DNA of 64,000 bases from Sciurus carolinensis (GCF_902686445.1 NC_062228.1:66258648-66322647); one strand, 5' to 3'; shown: positions 44,441 to 56,698, counted from the stretch's first letter. The notes: generated by a model from the sequence alone, not told the origin. Program-made: numbers and translations.

Positions 44441-46730
44441 TAAATACAGCACCCCTTCATGCTCAAAACATTAGAAAAAATAGGGATAGTAGAAACATAC
44501 CTCATCATTGTAAATGCTATCTATGCTATGCCCATGACCAACATCATTCTTTTGTTTGTTTGGAATTTCCACAATCTACCAGTGCTGGGGACTCAAACCC
44601 AGGCCTCGAGCTTGAGAGGCAGGCACTCCATGTGATGGGCTATATCACCAGCATTCTAAATGGAGAAAAACTAAAAACAAGGCAGGGATGCCCACTTTCA
44701 CCAGTTTAATTCAACATCCTCCATGAAACTCTAGTCAGAGAAATTAGACCAAAAAATTAAAGGGATGCAAATGGAAAAAGAACTCAAAATATCTCTATTT
44801 ACTGACGACATGATTCTATATTTAGATGAGTCAAAAAATTCCACCAGAAAACTTCTAGAACTCATAAATGAATTCAACAAAGTGGGAAGATGTAAGATCA
44901 AGCTCATAAATCTATTCATTTTTATTCATAAATGATAAATCCTCTGAAAGAGAAATTAGGAAAACTACTGCATTCACTATAGCCTCAAAAATATTACTTG
45001 GGAATGATTAAATAAAGAAGGTGACATATCTCTACAATGAGACCTATGGAACACTAAAGAAAGAAATTCAAGTAAACCTTAGAAGATGGAAAGATCTCCC
45101 ATGTTTATGGGTAGACAATTAATATTGTCAAAATGGACAAACTACCAAAAGTACTATACATATTCAATGCAATTCAAATTAAAATCTCAATGACATACAA
45201 CATAGAAATAGAGAAAGCAATCATGAAATTCATTTGAAAGAATAAGAGACACAAAATCGATAAAGCAATCCTTAGCAAGAATACTGAAGTAGGTGGTATA
45301 ACAATACAAGACCTCTAATTTAACTACAGAGCAATAGTAACAAAAATGGCATGGTATTGGCACCAACATAGACAAATAGACCAATGGTACAGAATAGAAG
45401 ACACAGAGACAAACCCACATAAATAGATTTTCCTAGACAAAAGTGCCAAAAATATACAATGGAGAAAAGATAGCATCGTCACCAAATGATGCTGGGAAAA
45501 CTGGAAATCTGCAGCAAAATGAAATTAAACCCGTATCTCTCACTCTGCACAAAACTCAACTCAAAAGGGATCGAGACTTAGGAATTAGACCAGAGAACCT
45601 GCATCTAATAGAAGAAAATGTAGTCCCTATCTTCATCATGTCAACTTAGGACCAGACTTCTTTAACACATCTCCCAAAGCACAAGAAATATAAGCAGGAA
45701 TCAATAATTGGGATAGATTCAAACTAAAAAGCAATTTCTCAGCATAGAAAACAGTCAACAATGTGAAAACAGAGCCTACAGTGTGGGAGAAAATCTTTGT
45801 AAAACACACTTGAGATAGAGCACTAATCTCCAGAATTATAAAGAAAGCAAAAAACCTTACACCAAGAATACAAATAACCCACTTAATTAATGGACTAAGG
45901 AAATGAGCAGACACTTCACAGAAGATCTGCAAGCAATCAACAGATATATGAAAAAAATGTTCAATATCTCTAGTAATAAAAAAAATGCAAATCAAAACTA
46001 TCCTAAGATTTTATCTCACCCCAATTAGAATGACGATTTTCAATAAGACAAGCAATAATAGGTGTTGGTGAGGATGTGGGGAAAAGGGTACACTCATGCA
46101 TTGCTAATGGGGTTGCAAAGAGGTGCAATCACTCTGAATAACAGTATGGAGATTCCTCAGAAAAGTGGAATGGAACCACCATTTGTTCCACCTATGCCAC
46201 TTCTTTGGCCTATACCCAAAGGACTTAAAATCAGCAAACCACAGTGACACAATGACATCATTTTTTATATCAGCTCAATTCACTATAGCTAGATTGTGCA
46301 ACCAAACAAGATGCTCATCAGTAGATGTGTGGGGAAAGAAACTTAGGTATACATACACAGTGGAATATTATTCAGCCATAAAGAAGAATAAAATTATGGC
46401 ATTTGAAGGTAAATGGATGCATTTGGAGAATATCATGCTAAGTGAGATTAGTCAATCCAAAAAATCTAAAGGCCAAATGATTTCTCTGAGGAGTGAATGA
46501 TGATAAATTTCAGGTTTGAGATAGGGGCAAGAACAAAGAAAAGATGAACTATATAGAAAAAATGAGTGGTGGAAGGGAGTTGGGATAAGAAAAAATAATA
46601 CATGTATGATATTGCAAGTGGTGTGACTGTACTTCCTATAAAACCTGAGAAATGGTAATTGTATCTCATTTGTGTGCAAAAAATTGAAATGTAAAAAAAT
46701 AATTAAAAAAAGAAAAGAAATAAAAAGAAT
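44441..46730 (+). mobile_element. 5'-truncated, decayed L1
   Basis: Starts in the RT domain (TACAGCACCCCTTCATGC) and continues through broken RT, the ORF2 C-terminus (AATAGGTGTTGGTGAGGATG near 46058) and 3'UTR to an A-rich end near 46730. The FADD-encoding site is now TTTACTGACGACATG near 44798. Many stops and frameshifts. It interrupts copy A of the local duplication. Confidence 0.9.
44551..44651 (-). mobile_element. ID-like SINE inside the L1
   Basis: The plus strand shows GTGCTGGGGACTCAAACCC and GAGAGGCAGGCACTCC, the antisense of an ID body. The interrupted L1 sequence (ATCATTCT / AAATGG) continues across it, with CATTCT repeated at each edge. Confidence 0.82.
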
Positions 46731-47133
46731 GTGAAAAATGTGAAATATTGTATGGTCATAGCTGGCATTGGCAAATGTTATTTTGACTTTTTATTTTTAT
46801 GCATTTTTTTCACATGATCAGAGCTAGCTGCAAGGAAGTTTTAAAATGTAACTCACTTTTTTGCCAGGGTTGAATTGAAATAACTAACAGCCTCTTCTCC
46901 ATTAAAACTTGCAAATACAGTCATCCATAGCATGTATTGACATAATAAATATTGCTCTATATTAGAAGTAGGAATCTGCTTATTATTCATGCAGATGGAA
47001 ATCATGAATGTTCATTTAAGAATTCATGTATTAGAGTCTTACTTTGTGGGTAGGAATAGAAAAACACCCATGAACACCTAACAAGAACCATATATTTTAT
47101 ATTTAATTTTTTTAGGCATGATCAAACTCTAAA

Positions 47134-47340
47134 ACGTTCTTGCTGAGCACAGTGGTGCATGCCTGTAATCCCAGCAACTTGTGAGACTGCGGGAGTATGA
47201 TCTTGAGTTCAAAGTCAGTCTCAGCTAAAGTGAGGTAGTAAGCAACTCAGTAAGATCCTGTCTCTACATAAAATACAATAGAGCTGGAGATGTAGCTCAG
47301 TGGTCAAATACCCTTGAGTTCTGACACCATTACTCCCTCA
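47134..47340 (+). mobile_element. B1-dID composite SINE
   Basis: GAGCACAGTGGTGCATGCCT, GTAATCCCAGCAACTTG, then an ID-like half GAGCTGGAGATGTAGCTCAG and a GAGTTCTGACACC end. It accounts for part of the length difference between duplication copies A and B. Confidence 0.88.
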
Positions 47341-47999
47341 AAGAATGGTATTTGGGTGTGTGCACAAGTGGTGGGCTGAAGTGGGCAGTGTATCACAAGA
47401 GAAACAAACACCTGTGAGCAACATGAGAGCGTGAGCAAGCAGACATCTTGATTTGCCAGAAAGGTGTGAATATACTTAGAAATGCAATAGACTAATAATG
47501 ATTGAACCTTCAAAACTGAACTTCACACACCCAAAGAATGCACTGCATTCATAAATTTATAGGTAATGTATTTATAATTACTTCTTCATAGATCCATCTG
47601 CATTCAGTCTCTTATTTCTCATTATATCACATAGTCATGAGTTCTCTATGAATATAAATCACATGGAGTTTATTCATACAGGAGTAAAACTAATTATTGT
47701 GTAAGATGGAAAATATCAGACTTCATTTTGCAATATAAAGGAAAACAGGATACATACGAAAGACACAAAACACTGATTTTCCATAATGGCTAAAGGGAGA
47801 AGAAATTTGACTCTTTATGGGAATATACAGTGGCTGTCAACATGGACATTAACAATACATTCACTACTCTTGTGAGACAGAAGCATTGTTCAGTGGTGCT
47901 AGATGGAATATTTTTCCCTAGTGGACAGATAGGAGTCAACCCTAATATTCAAAGTCTTGGCTCATATTTCTGAGGAGAATCTGATATTCACAAAATTAT

Positions 48000-49450
48000 T
48001 TCTGAGGATATCTGTTATATCCAAGAAAGTTTTTGGCTTATGTAAATTTTTATATTTCCATCTTCCTTCACCTTCCATAAAATTAATACACTTTCAAATA
48101 TTTGTATGATCATCAGAGGCATGCAAACCTCATATATCTATTTAAATGCATGTGTATCCATTTGATACACACATCAAACACACAAGAAGGTAGGGAAAGA
48201 TACATTTACATTTATTGTAATTGTTCAATTGCTTATACACAAGTCAGATTATTAGGCTCTCAGAAAAAAAGAGAAAAAACAGACAATATTAACCATTATA
48301 AAGATCTTAATTTGAAATAAGTTAAAATTCAGTGACCAGATGCAGGTGGAAATGATGTTTCCTCCATTGTATAATTCATAATTTATGGACTGGGATTGAA
48401 GAAAAATTTGTCATTATTGATATAGAGCTTTCTAGGCATCACTGAGTTAATAGTAACCATGTCAGCAGGAAAATCAAATGTGATAAAATGTACATATATT
48501 TGTATGGTCATGCCTGGCATTGTCGAATGTTATTTCCATACATATACCAGTGTATAAAATTGAATCATATTATGAGAGTCATGTATAAAAGAGTTTGATA
48601 AATATAATATATTAGTATGTGCCGTTCAAAAGGAGATATCTCACAGTCTTTGCTCCATTTACATATGGCACATTATGCAAATACCATGCATAACATGCAT
48701 TGACACAATAAATATATCTTGGCATTAAATAATTAATTTTTCTATGTTCACATATGAATAAACTATCAGTGAAACTTCACATAGTGTATAGCCAAAACAA
48801 TGGGATACTAATTAGAATAAATTACACTACCTGTATATATGATATATAACACTATATGTTACTGCCTTGCATTGGTTAAAAAAACAAGTAAAATATTAAT
48901 AAATATTCAAACATTAGAAATTGGAATCATCTTATTTTGAATGCATGCAGAAATCGTGCATGTTCACTGAATGTGTCACATATCAGACTCTTGCTGTATG
49001 CAAATGGATAGAAAAATGTATATAAACACTAAGGAAAAATCACATCTCTTTCTTTTATTTACTTTCTCAGAGAAGTTGACTATGGAGAAAGTGAACATGA
49101 GATGAAGTATGAACATGATATAAACTGAGGGGATGAAATTATTAATATAAGAGCTACATATGAATACCTGTGGACAATATGAAAGAATGAGTGAGCAGAA
49201 AATACATTAAATTCTGAGGAGGATGTGAGTGTACTAACAGCTTCAAATAGGCTCAAAGTAGTACAAATTTCAAGAGCTGCACTGACACACTCATTCAAGA
49301 AAAACAAAACATCCATGTATTTTCATGGTCAATATGCTCAAACTTATTTCTGTGTAGATTCATCTGCACTCCCTACACTAATCTCTCATTTCCTGATAAG
49401 TTTCCACATTGAATATATGAATGTTCAAGGCTCAGTTTCTTAATAACAAG
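48000..49450. repeat. Diverged direct duplication, copy B
   Basis: Partner of copy A with the same landmark order. It lacks the L1 and the SINE, so both inserted into copy A after the duplication. No coding content was seen. Confidence 0.6.
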
Positions 49451-49740
49451 TATAGTCTACATCCTTTCTTTTCACAATATCCTAGGAGAAAAATTGAGCT
49501 CAAAATAATCAATGATTTTATGACTGTACATCATCTTTAAATTATGGAACAACTTTCATAGTTCTGTATACTTCTATAAGTATCAGATGAAAATATCCAA
49601 TTCCCATAATATCCAATCACAAAACTATTATTATACCATGTTTTACATTTACTTTAGAAATTCAAATGTGAAGTTTACCTTTATAAATGACTAAATAATG
49701 GTGAAACTATTACCCATGGCTGGTAACAATGACAGAATAA

Positions 49741-49900
49741 GTCTATTGATGAATCAAATATGTATTTGTTGTCACAGATCCCAGATATTGCCTTGTATTA
49801 ACTTGTATTTCTTGCTTTAAGACTATTGATGAATCAAATATGTATTTGTTGTCACAGATCCCAGATATTGCCTTGTATTAATTTGTATTTCTTGCTTTTA
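49741..49900. repeat. 80-bp tandem duplication
   Basis: The block starting CTATTGATGAATCAAATATG at 49743 is repeated at 49823. Over about 76 bp I see one difference (AACTTG against AATTTG). This is very recent compared with its surroundings. Confidence 0.93.
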
Positions 49901-52900
49901 TTTTTGGTATTTACTTCTCATTGTTCAAGAAGTTTTAACAGGTTACTACTGATCATGTGTCAGGACTGCAGCCTGGACTCGGGGAGCAGGAGACATTTCC
50001 TAAGCAACAATGTGCGCATCCTCTTTATCCTCTGCTTGTAAGCAAATTCTTATGAATGGACATGGTTAGGCAGCTTTAAATGTGGGATCTGAGTCTCAGC
50101 AGAAGGTGTTAGTCCAACACATGCTGACTTCAATTTTCTTTCCCACATAGAACAGGAATTCAGGGAACAGGAGATAACACTGAAACCTCTAGGCAGGAAC
50201 ATTGAGGCAAGGTACTTTCAAGAAGAGGGCAAATTTTTTCAGCACAGATATCTCCCCATGAACACAGGGTAAACTTAATGAGATAGTTGACAGTATTAGA
50301 TGTGTGTGGGAAATTGGCCAGAAAATTTTCAATCCCAGGGCACAGACTCAAGTTCACAATTCCATATTAATGCCTTTCTATTCTGTATATCCCACTTTCT
50401 CCTTGTTTTAGTACTGCTCTCATACAAATAGCTGTTTTTACTCACATCATTTTGAAAGAATAGTTTCACAATTATTTGAAAAAATCAATTCAAATAATAT
50501 CCATGTAACCATTTTCTAGCTTTCTCCAATAATTTTATATATACAACCCCAGAGAGAAAACACTTAGAGAATTGAAAATTAATTTTGACTCATCACATGG
50601 TCAGCTGATTCCCTTTTCCTGAGTCTTCAGTGGGCATAACATTATATTGGAACAGTGTGACAGAGGAATGTGGTTTACCTCATAGTGGTCAGAAACGCCT
50701 GTTGAATTGGGTGCACTTTCAACAATTTTAAATTTATGTTACTGCCTAACTTGCAATCAAGGCCACCAAAACATTGTTAGCCAAGTTTAAAACACCATAT
50801 ACTTAAATACAAATTATGTATCACAGTTTGATTAACCATTTCACCTTAATAGGATATAATTATTGTAAATAGTAAATTGTGATACTTGTTTAATATTCAT
50901 TTTCTTCTTTTTGCCCCTAGAAATGAGGAGGAAAATATTTTAAAAAATAAAATTTGTCATTGACATTGTATATAAATAACTTGAATGATGTGAAGCTTAG
51001 TATCCTGACTGTAGGTTTAAGATGATTATCCTGAGGTTAAAAGCCACACTAAATTAGATATAGAATTAAGGAGATGTAAGTTGAACTCAAAGTGAGAAGC
51101 AAAATTATTTTTTCCTTAACAGCTCTGCTATCAGCAAGTGAGTTGTATGCAGTGGCATTAGATTCATCTACCCAGTAGTTTATCTTTCCCTGGAACATTT
51201 CTCTACCTTCTCACTCCATGTGTGGGCATGTAGATTGGATAAACCAAGTGAGATCCATATTTCACTACATGGCCTTCAGGACAAAGCAAGAGGTGAACAT
51301 CTATGCATGCATGTTGACCAATATGTGGTGATGATTTCAAAGTTGAAAATGAAGATATAGGAGTGAGGTAATTGCTAAATATGCTTTTACAGTTTTAGGT
51401 AAATGTTAGAGAGGATGAACATAAGAGCAACATTTTCTTTATCAGTCTTAAGCTTACAAATTTATTAAGGTTGTCTTTCCTCAATTCCTCATTACTTGAA
51501 AGTGCTGATTGGCATAACTGTAGATTTAATTTTCAGAACATTGCAACTATATCTTAAAGTGTTGTTTTACCTTAACAAATAAACATCAGGTTCTGGTTAA
51601 CCAAAGTACCTTAGTAGTTATAAATATATTTAATAAGGTTAATTGATTTGATATAAATAAATTGATTATGTTAAATTTCAAATATTAGCAGCACGTTATC
51701 ATCATGAGGCTTTATGCTTAAACAGTAAGGGATGGACTTAAACTCACTGATGTCATTGAGCAATTGCAAAGATTCACTGAGAAAGTTTGGAGGACTTCTA
51801 ACATCAACTTTGGTCATTTATATTATTTATTTTAATTTTCATTTGTTACCCTAATAACCAACAAGGCACTTTCAATACATTTGAGTGTTTTATTTCTAGT
51901 ATTTTAAAGCATTAATGGTAATAATTCTCCCTCTTTTTTCCTACTCCTATTTTGTACTTGTTCCAATTAATGCATATTCTCCCTTTTAATAAATTCGTTT
52001 CTGCAGCAAATAACCCCTATTCATTTTATTCCTTATACTTGGGTGGGTGTTATTTATTTGTGTGTGCTATCTTTTGTTTCTTAATTCATTTTGCTCCACC
52101 TTTCCAGCCCATTTTTGTTCTTATGTATTATTACATCAAATTTACTATATTTAATGACTAATTTTTCTATTTGTTTCAGAACCCTACTTCAAGCTTGTAT
52201 CTGAATTATAGAAAGTTTGGAGAACAATATCAACACATTTTTCACTTCTACTAAGGTCGAATAGTACATCCATAGGCACATAACTGAGTGTATTAAACAG
52301 GGTTTAGTGACTGATCTCACACCGTTGCTGTTACTGGTATCAGCAAGGACCACATACTGAGTTTAAGCATCAATAACTTGGTATTTCTTCAAACCAGGGC
52401 TCTTAAAAGAAAATAGGTCAAAAACAAATACCTTGTTAAAATGAAGAATGAGTAAGTTTGATCAGATATGTAAGCAACTGAAAATGCAAGGGAGCAAACC
52501 ATTGTGGACCATCCATAGAGCTTCAGGAAAATTAATCTCCTGATACCACAATGGAGTAAAAAAGTAGAAATCTTGTAGTTAAAATGTTCCATGAGATAAA
52601 AGAAGCTGAAAGGAGTGAAATTATAAAACAGAGGAAGTGAAAGTTTATTTCAACAGAGAAAGATTCTAAAAAAGAAACAAATGGAAGTCCTCAAAATGAC
52701 TTAATTCACCATGTTAAAAATTTAATGGAGAAATGACAAGATGATGGGTTAGAGACAGCATTTCTCCTAGCTCAGTTATCTAGAATTCAAGTGACTGAAA
52801 TATTACCTCTTCCCTAGGTTTAGAGTAAAAAATTCTGAAACTGAAGTAGAAAGTTGCCATATTATTCAACTCAATGAAATGTAAGTTTAAAAATATCACA

Positions 52901-53138
52901 CTGCAGCTATCAATTCTCCACAGAGAAGCATTTCAGGAACAATTTTTGGAATACAGCTCAGTGGCACAAATGTAAACTGGAAACCCAGATTCATTAGTTC
53001 AGTGCTAGGTCTGAATAAACTGATCTGAGATAAAAATTACTTAACATAGTCAAAAAAACCCATGGAAAATCATAAATGGAGAGCATTTTGCCTGGGGTAA
53101 CACAGCTTGGATAGGCTAGAGAGAACCCTTGTGTGTCC
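49901..53138. other. AT-rich gene-free sequence
   Basis: About 3.2 kb with no recognised gene, SINE or satellite. Short frames of 60-70 codons are at the level expected by chance. Confidence 0.45.
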
Positions 53139-53301
53139 TGATGATCAATGGGCTATTGCATTTCTAAATTTTACAGGAAAAATTTCTTTCCACTTGCCCA
53201 ATAATCCTTTACTACATTTTTTACTTTAAACAGAAATAATATTTCCTAAATGGTGCTCCTCAACTACAATTAACAATTCTATGTTAATATTTACAGATGG
53301 G
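53139..53301 (+). repeat. Inverted arm, left
   Basis: 163 bp matching the reverse complement of 54749-54911 with about three mismatches. Encodes the end of the RT connection and the start of RNase H. Confidence 0.92.
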
Positions 53302-53784
53302 TCATCAAATGGAAAAGCAGTTACAATAATTAATTCTCAACCCACAGTTCAATGGACACAAGAAACTTCTGTACAAAGAGCTGAATTAGAAGTAGTCATC
53401 TATGCTTTCAAGACTGTTGCTCAACCCTTTAACTTGTACACAGACTCACTATACATTGTTAAATTGTTTCCAACCATAGAAACAGCAATGCTCTCCTTTT
53501 CATCTAAAATTATACATAGGCTACAAGAACTTCAATATCTAATTCATAACAGAACTTCACATTTCTTTATAGGTCATATTCAGGGACATTCTGGATTACC
53601 TGGTCCCCTTGCTCAGGGGAATACCCATGCTGATCACTTAACTAAAAATTTTATTTTAACAGCTATAGAAGAAGCTATTATATCACACAAAAATCATCAT
53701 CAAAATTCATCTGCTTTACCAAAGCAATTTCATATTTCTAGAGAAGAAGCTAGAACTATTGTTAAAAATAGAAGAAGAAGCTAG
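53281..53784 (+). pseudogene. ERV RNase H and integrase N-terminus remnant
   Basis: An open frame of 167 codons: MLIFTDGSSNGKA (first RNase H Asp), QRAELEVVIYAF (Glu), LYTDSLYIVK (Asp), and HIQGHSGLPGPLAQGNTHAD (C-terminal His/Asp). It then enters the integrase zinc-binding region. It ends early because a 31-bp tandem duplication (53743-53769 repeated at 53774-53800) shifts the frame. RNase H removes RNA from the hybrid during reverse transcription. Confidence 0.85.
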
Positions 53785-53799
53785 AACTATTGTTAAAAA

Positions 53800-54510
53800 T
53801 TGTCATGTTTGTCCTAAATTTATTCCTTCTCCACAGATGGGAGTTAATCCTTGAGGACTTTTACCTAATGTCTTATGGCAAATGGATGTAACTCATATAT
53901 CAGAATTTGGAAAATTGTCTTATGTTCATGTTACGGTCAATACCTTTTCTCATGTTATTGTGGCCTCAGCCAGACTGGGGAAGCCTACAAGGATGTGATT
54001 CAACATTTATTCTTTTGTTTTTCTGTTTTAGGAATGCCTAAAAAATTAAAAACTGATAATGCTCCTGCTTATACATCAAAACCATTTAAAGATTTCTGTT
54101 CCAGCTTTAATATTTCTCATTCTACAGGAATTCCTTATACCCCACAAGGATAAGCAATAGTAGAAAGGAGCCATCAAAGATTAAAAATACAAATAAATAA
54201 GCTAAAAGAGGGAGAGCTTAAATACTCTTCCCCACATCATATTTTACAACATGATTTATTTGCTTTAAATCATCTAAATACTGACAAGGAGGGAAATACT
54301 GCAATGATGAGACATTGGGAAAGTAAAAGGTCAAAACAAAGTTTAGTAAAATGGAAAGATTTATTATCTGGTAAATGGAGAGGACCTGATGTCTTGCTAA
54401 CATCCGGTCGAGGCTATGCTTGTGTATTTCCACAGGATGCTGAAACACCTTTGTGGATTCCAGACAAATTGATACATCACTACAATGAGCCCTATTCAAA
54501 GTAGGAAGAA
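53800..54510 (+). pseudogene. ERV integrase core and C-terminus remnant
   Basis: After the frameshift the HVCP zinc-site Cys segment and WQMDVTHI (first catalytic Asp) are readable near 53803-53900. Then KTDNAPAYTS (second Asp, near 54052), a TAA at about 54151 and IVERSHQRLK (catalytic Glu) follow. The C-terminal domain GKWRGPDVLL lies near 54373. At least one further frameshift lies around 53990. Defective. Confidence 0.82.
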
Positions 54511-54514
54511 CGAA

Positions 54515-54748
54515 AAGTATTGGATCCCTTACCAACCCAATCAGATGGATGAAGACGGGCTAGTATTTAAGATGAAAAGGTTGCATCTTGCACAATCATC
54601 AGCAACTCGCAACTCAGACCTGCTGACTTGGGGACAAGTGAAATGCCTGACTGCCGCTGCTGAACACATGGTGAACAGCTCCGGAAAACCTAAAACCCCA
54701 GAGGCTTTGTTTTTTACATTGATTGCTCTCATTTCGACTCAGGTACTG
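54515..54748 (+). pseudogene. Possible ERV env N-terminal remnant
   Basis: A frame overlapping the integrase end (start 54485) continues through TWGQVKCLT and a hydrophobic ALFFTLIALIST stretch that could be an env leader. It is cut at 54748 by the inversion junction. Assignment rests mainly on position. Confidence 0.45.
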
Positions 54749-55861
54749 CCCATCTGTAAATATTAACATAGCATTGTTAATTGGAGTTGAGGAGCACCAT
54801 TTAGGAAATATTATTTCTGTTTGAAGTAAAAAATGTAGTAAAGGATTATTGGGCAAGTGGAAAGAAATTTTTCCTGTAAAATTTAGAAATGCAATAGCCC
54901 ATTGATCATCAATTTGTAATAATTGGTCAAATTGTTCTCTTGTGTAAGGAATAATTATTTCATGCATTTCACAAGCAAACAATTCTTTACTTCTAAATCT
55001 GGCCTTTAATACCAAAGAAGCTACCATAGTAGGATAAGACATTAATATTTTCTTTCCTGATACTGGTAAGTGTATCCATTCAAGTGGATCATTTTGCCAT
55101 AAATAACCTGTTGGAGTATGTTTCATTTTTAGCACAATAAAAACCCAAAGCAGGTTATAATTAACTTTTTGCAAGTAATGTTTTTGAATTGCAGTTTCAA
55201 CAACTTGTAAGGCTTGTTCTCCTTCTTTAGTTAATATTGTACTTGAGTTAGGATCTGAATCACCCTTTAATATTTTAAACAAAGGTTTTAAATCATTAGT
55301 TGAGAGTTTTAAATAAGATCTAATCCAATTTATATCTCCCAATAATTTTTGAAAATCATTTAACATTAATAGTTTGTCTTTTTGAATTTGTAACTTTTGA
55401 GAGCTGACACAATCTGTTTTTATAGTTCTTCCTAGATAATTATAAGGAGGTTCCTGTTGAATTTTTTCAGGAGCCACTATCAGACCCCACCTCTGTAAAT
55501 CTTTAATTAAATCCTGTAATATTATTTGTAACAAATGGCTTTGAGAATGTGCAATCAATATATCATCCATATAGTGAATCATATAGCAGTCTGGATACTT
55601 TTGTCTACAATTAATTAAGGCTTGATCTACAAATTTTTGACATAATGTAGGACTATTTTTCATTCCTTGAGGTAATACTTTCCATTGAAATCTTTGATAA
55701 GACCTTCGTAAGTTAGGCAATGGTAAACTAAAAGCAAAACGCCATCTATCTAGTTTAGCTAAAGGAATAGTAAAGAAGCAATCTTGTAAATCAATGACTA
55801 TAATATGATAGCCTTTAGGGACAGGCACAGGAGAAGGGAGGCCAGGCTGAAGTGCCCCCAT
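54614..55861 (-). pseudogene. ERV reverse transcriptase, long open remnant
   Basis: A 415-codon frame, long for a fossil. It has the RT palm with D24 in VIDLQDCFF, the YMDD box with D99 and D100, VLPQGMKNSP near 62-71, a thumb/connection, and the RNase H start (MLIFTDG about codon 363). The last 45 or so codons are chance translation across the inversion junction into antisense env DNA. The RT N-terminus lies upstream (to about 56180) but is disrupted by a stop near 55900 and a 73-bp filler at 55949-56021. Confidence 0.87.
54749..54911 (-). repeat. Inverted arm, right
   Basis: Partner of 53139-53301. Homology stops at the same codon, MLIFTDG, where the two pieces diverge. Confidence 0.92.
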
Positions 55862-55948
55862 AGTCTCCCTTGTATTATTAACTGCTCTTAGATCCTTCAG
55901 TAATCACCATTTTCCTGATTTTTTCTTTATAACAAATATAGGTGTATT

Positions 55949-56021
55949 GCAGCAATACAAGTTACGTCTGCTCCTGTGTGGATTGAACCCAGGGCCTTGT
56001 GCTTGTAAGGCAAGCACTCTA
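55949..56021 (-). other. 73-bp templated filler in RT
   Basis: Copies 56424-56496 (ERV protease active-site DNA joined to an ID fragment) with two mismatches. It sits between PSNSPW-coding and TPIFVIKKKS-coding DNA of the RT N-terminus. CCA is shared at one edge. Confidence 0.85.
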
Positions 56022-56182
56022 CCATGGACTATTAGATGGCTCTATGTGTCCTAACTCTAATTGTTCCTGTACTAATTTTGTGGCTGCTTCGAGTTTTTCT
56101 TTTGATAAGGGCCACTGTTCCACCCATACTGGTTGGTTGTCCTTCCAGATAGTTGGGTCAGCCTGCCTGGTAACAGAGGCCC

Positions 56183-56454
56183 CTATGAAAAATGTGTACT
56201 TTCCTCCTGTTCATCAGTTAAAGTAATATTAAGTTGTTCCATTAAATCTCTTCCCCATAATGTAAAGGGGAGAGAAGGAATAACATATGGTTGAAAAGTC
56301 CCAGTTTTTTCTTTATCTCTCCAATGTAACATAACAGAGCTTTTTGCCACATTGGAGGCTAATCCTAGCCCCACCAAAGTAGAAGGGGATTTAGTAGTTG
56401 GCCAGCTAGGAGGCCAATCATGAGCAGCAATACAAGTTACGTCCACTCCTGTGT
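56183..56454 (-). pseudogene. ERV protease remnant
   Basis: Minus-strand reading HTGVDVTCIAAHDWPPSWP includes the aspartic-protease active site, with the catalytic Asp of DTG replaced by His. Further on, LWGRDLMEQLN is the conserved C-terminal GRDLL-type motif. Codons upstream of the active site are missing, replaced by an ID element at 56455. Confidence 0.82.
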
Positions 56455-56521
56455 GGATTGAACCCAGGGCCTTGTGCTTGTAAGGCAAGCACTCTACCAA
56501 CTGAGCTATATCCCCAGCCCC
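56455..56521 (-). mobile_element. Tail-less ID SINE fragment
   Basis: The minus strand runs from GGGGCTGGGGATATAGCTCA to GGGTTCAATCC and is then fused directly to ERV protease DNA. The 3' end and A-tail are absent, so this edge is a rearrangement joint, not an insertion end. Confidence 0.88.
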
Positions 56522-56601
56522 GACTGTACCAATTTTAGATGTTGTATTTTGAAGATCATGTTAATTTAAAAGGCCATGTAGCACCTATCACGTTCACTTC
56601 T

Positions 56602-56698
56602 TGTTTTGTTTTGTTTTGTTTATGGTGCTGGGGATTGTGGTACAGGGCCTTGTGCTTGCAAGGCAGCACTCTACCAACTGAGCTATATCCCCAGCCCA
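56602..56698 (-). mobile_element. ID SINE
   Basis: Antisense ID body with a TTTTG-type tail on the plus strand. Flanked by a 15-bp TSD, ATCAC(G/A)TTCACTTCT, at 56587-56601 and 56699-56713 with one mismatch. Confidence 0.92.

Larger units (their letters stand above)
43900..47700. repeat. Diverged direct duplication, copy A (with insertions)
   Basis: Segments flanking and following the L1 at 44.4-46.7 kb reappear in order at 48.3-49.4 kb: GCAGGTGGAAATGA (44323 / 48341), TGTATGGTCAT...CTGGCATTG (46750 / 48502), CATGCAGA(T)GGAAATC (46989 / 48945) and GATCCATCTGCA/GATTCATCTGCA (47591 / 49357). The offset is about 1.75-1.95 kb once the L1 is removed. Confidence 0.6.
53139..54748 (+). mobile_element. 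Betaretrovirus-like ERV, RNase H-integrase-env piece
   Basis: Plus-strand 3' half of a class II ERV: end of the RT connection, RNase H, integrase, and the beginning of an env-like frame. It starts abruptly at 53139. Its first 163 bp are repeated in inverted orientation at 54749-54911, where the protease/RT piece begins on the other strand. All frames are broken. Confidence 0.82.
54749..56454 (-). mobile_element. Betaretrovirus-like ERV, protease-RT piece (inverted)
   Basis: The minus-strand 5' half of the same ERV family: protease (56454 to about 56183), RT (55948-54760 with an interrupted N-terminus) and the start of RNase H (MLIFTDG near 54770). It meets the plus-strand piece tail-to-tail. 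At 56454 it is cut just before the protease active site and joins a tail-less ID fragment. Confidence 0.82.
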
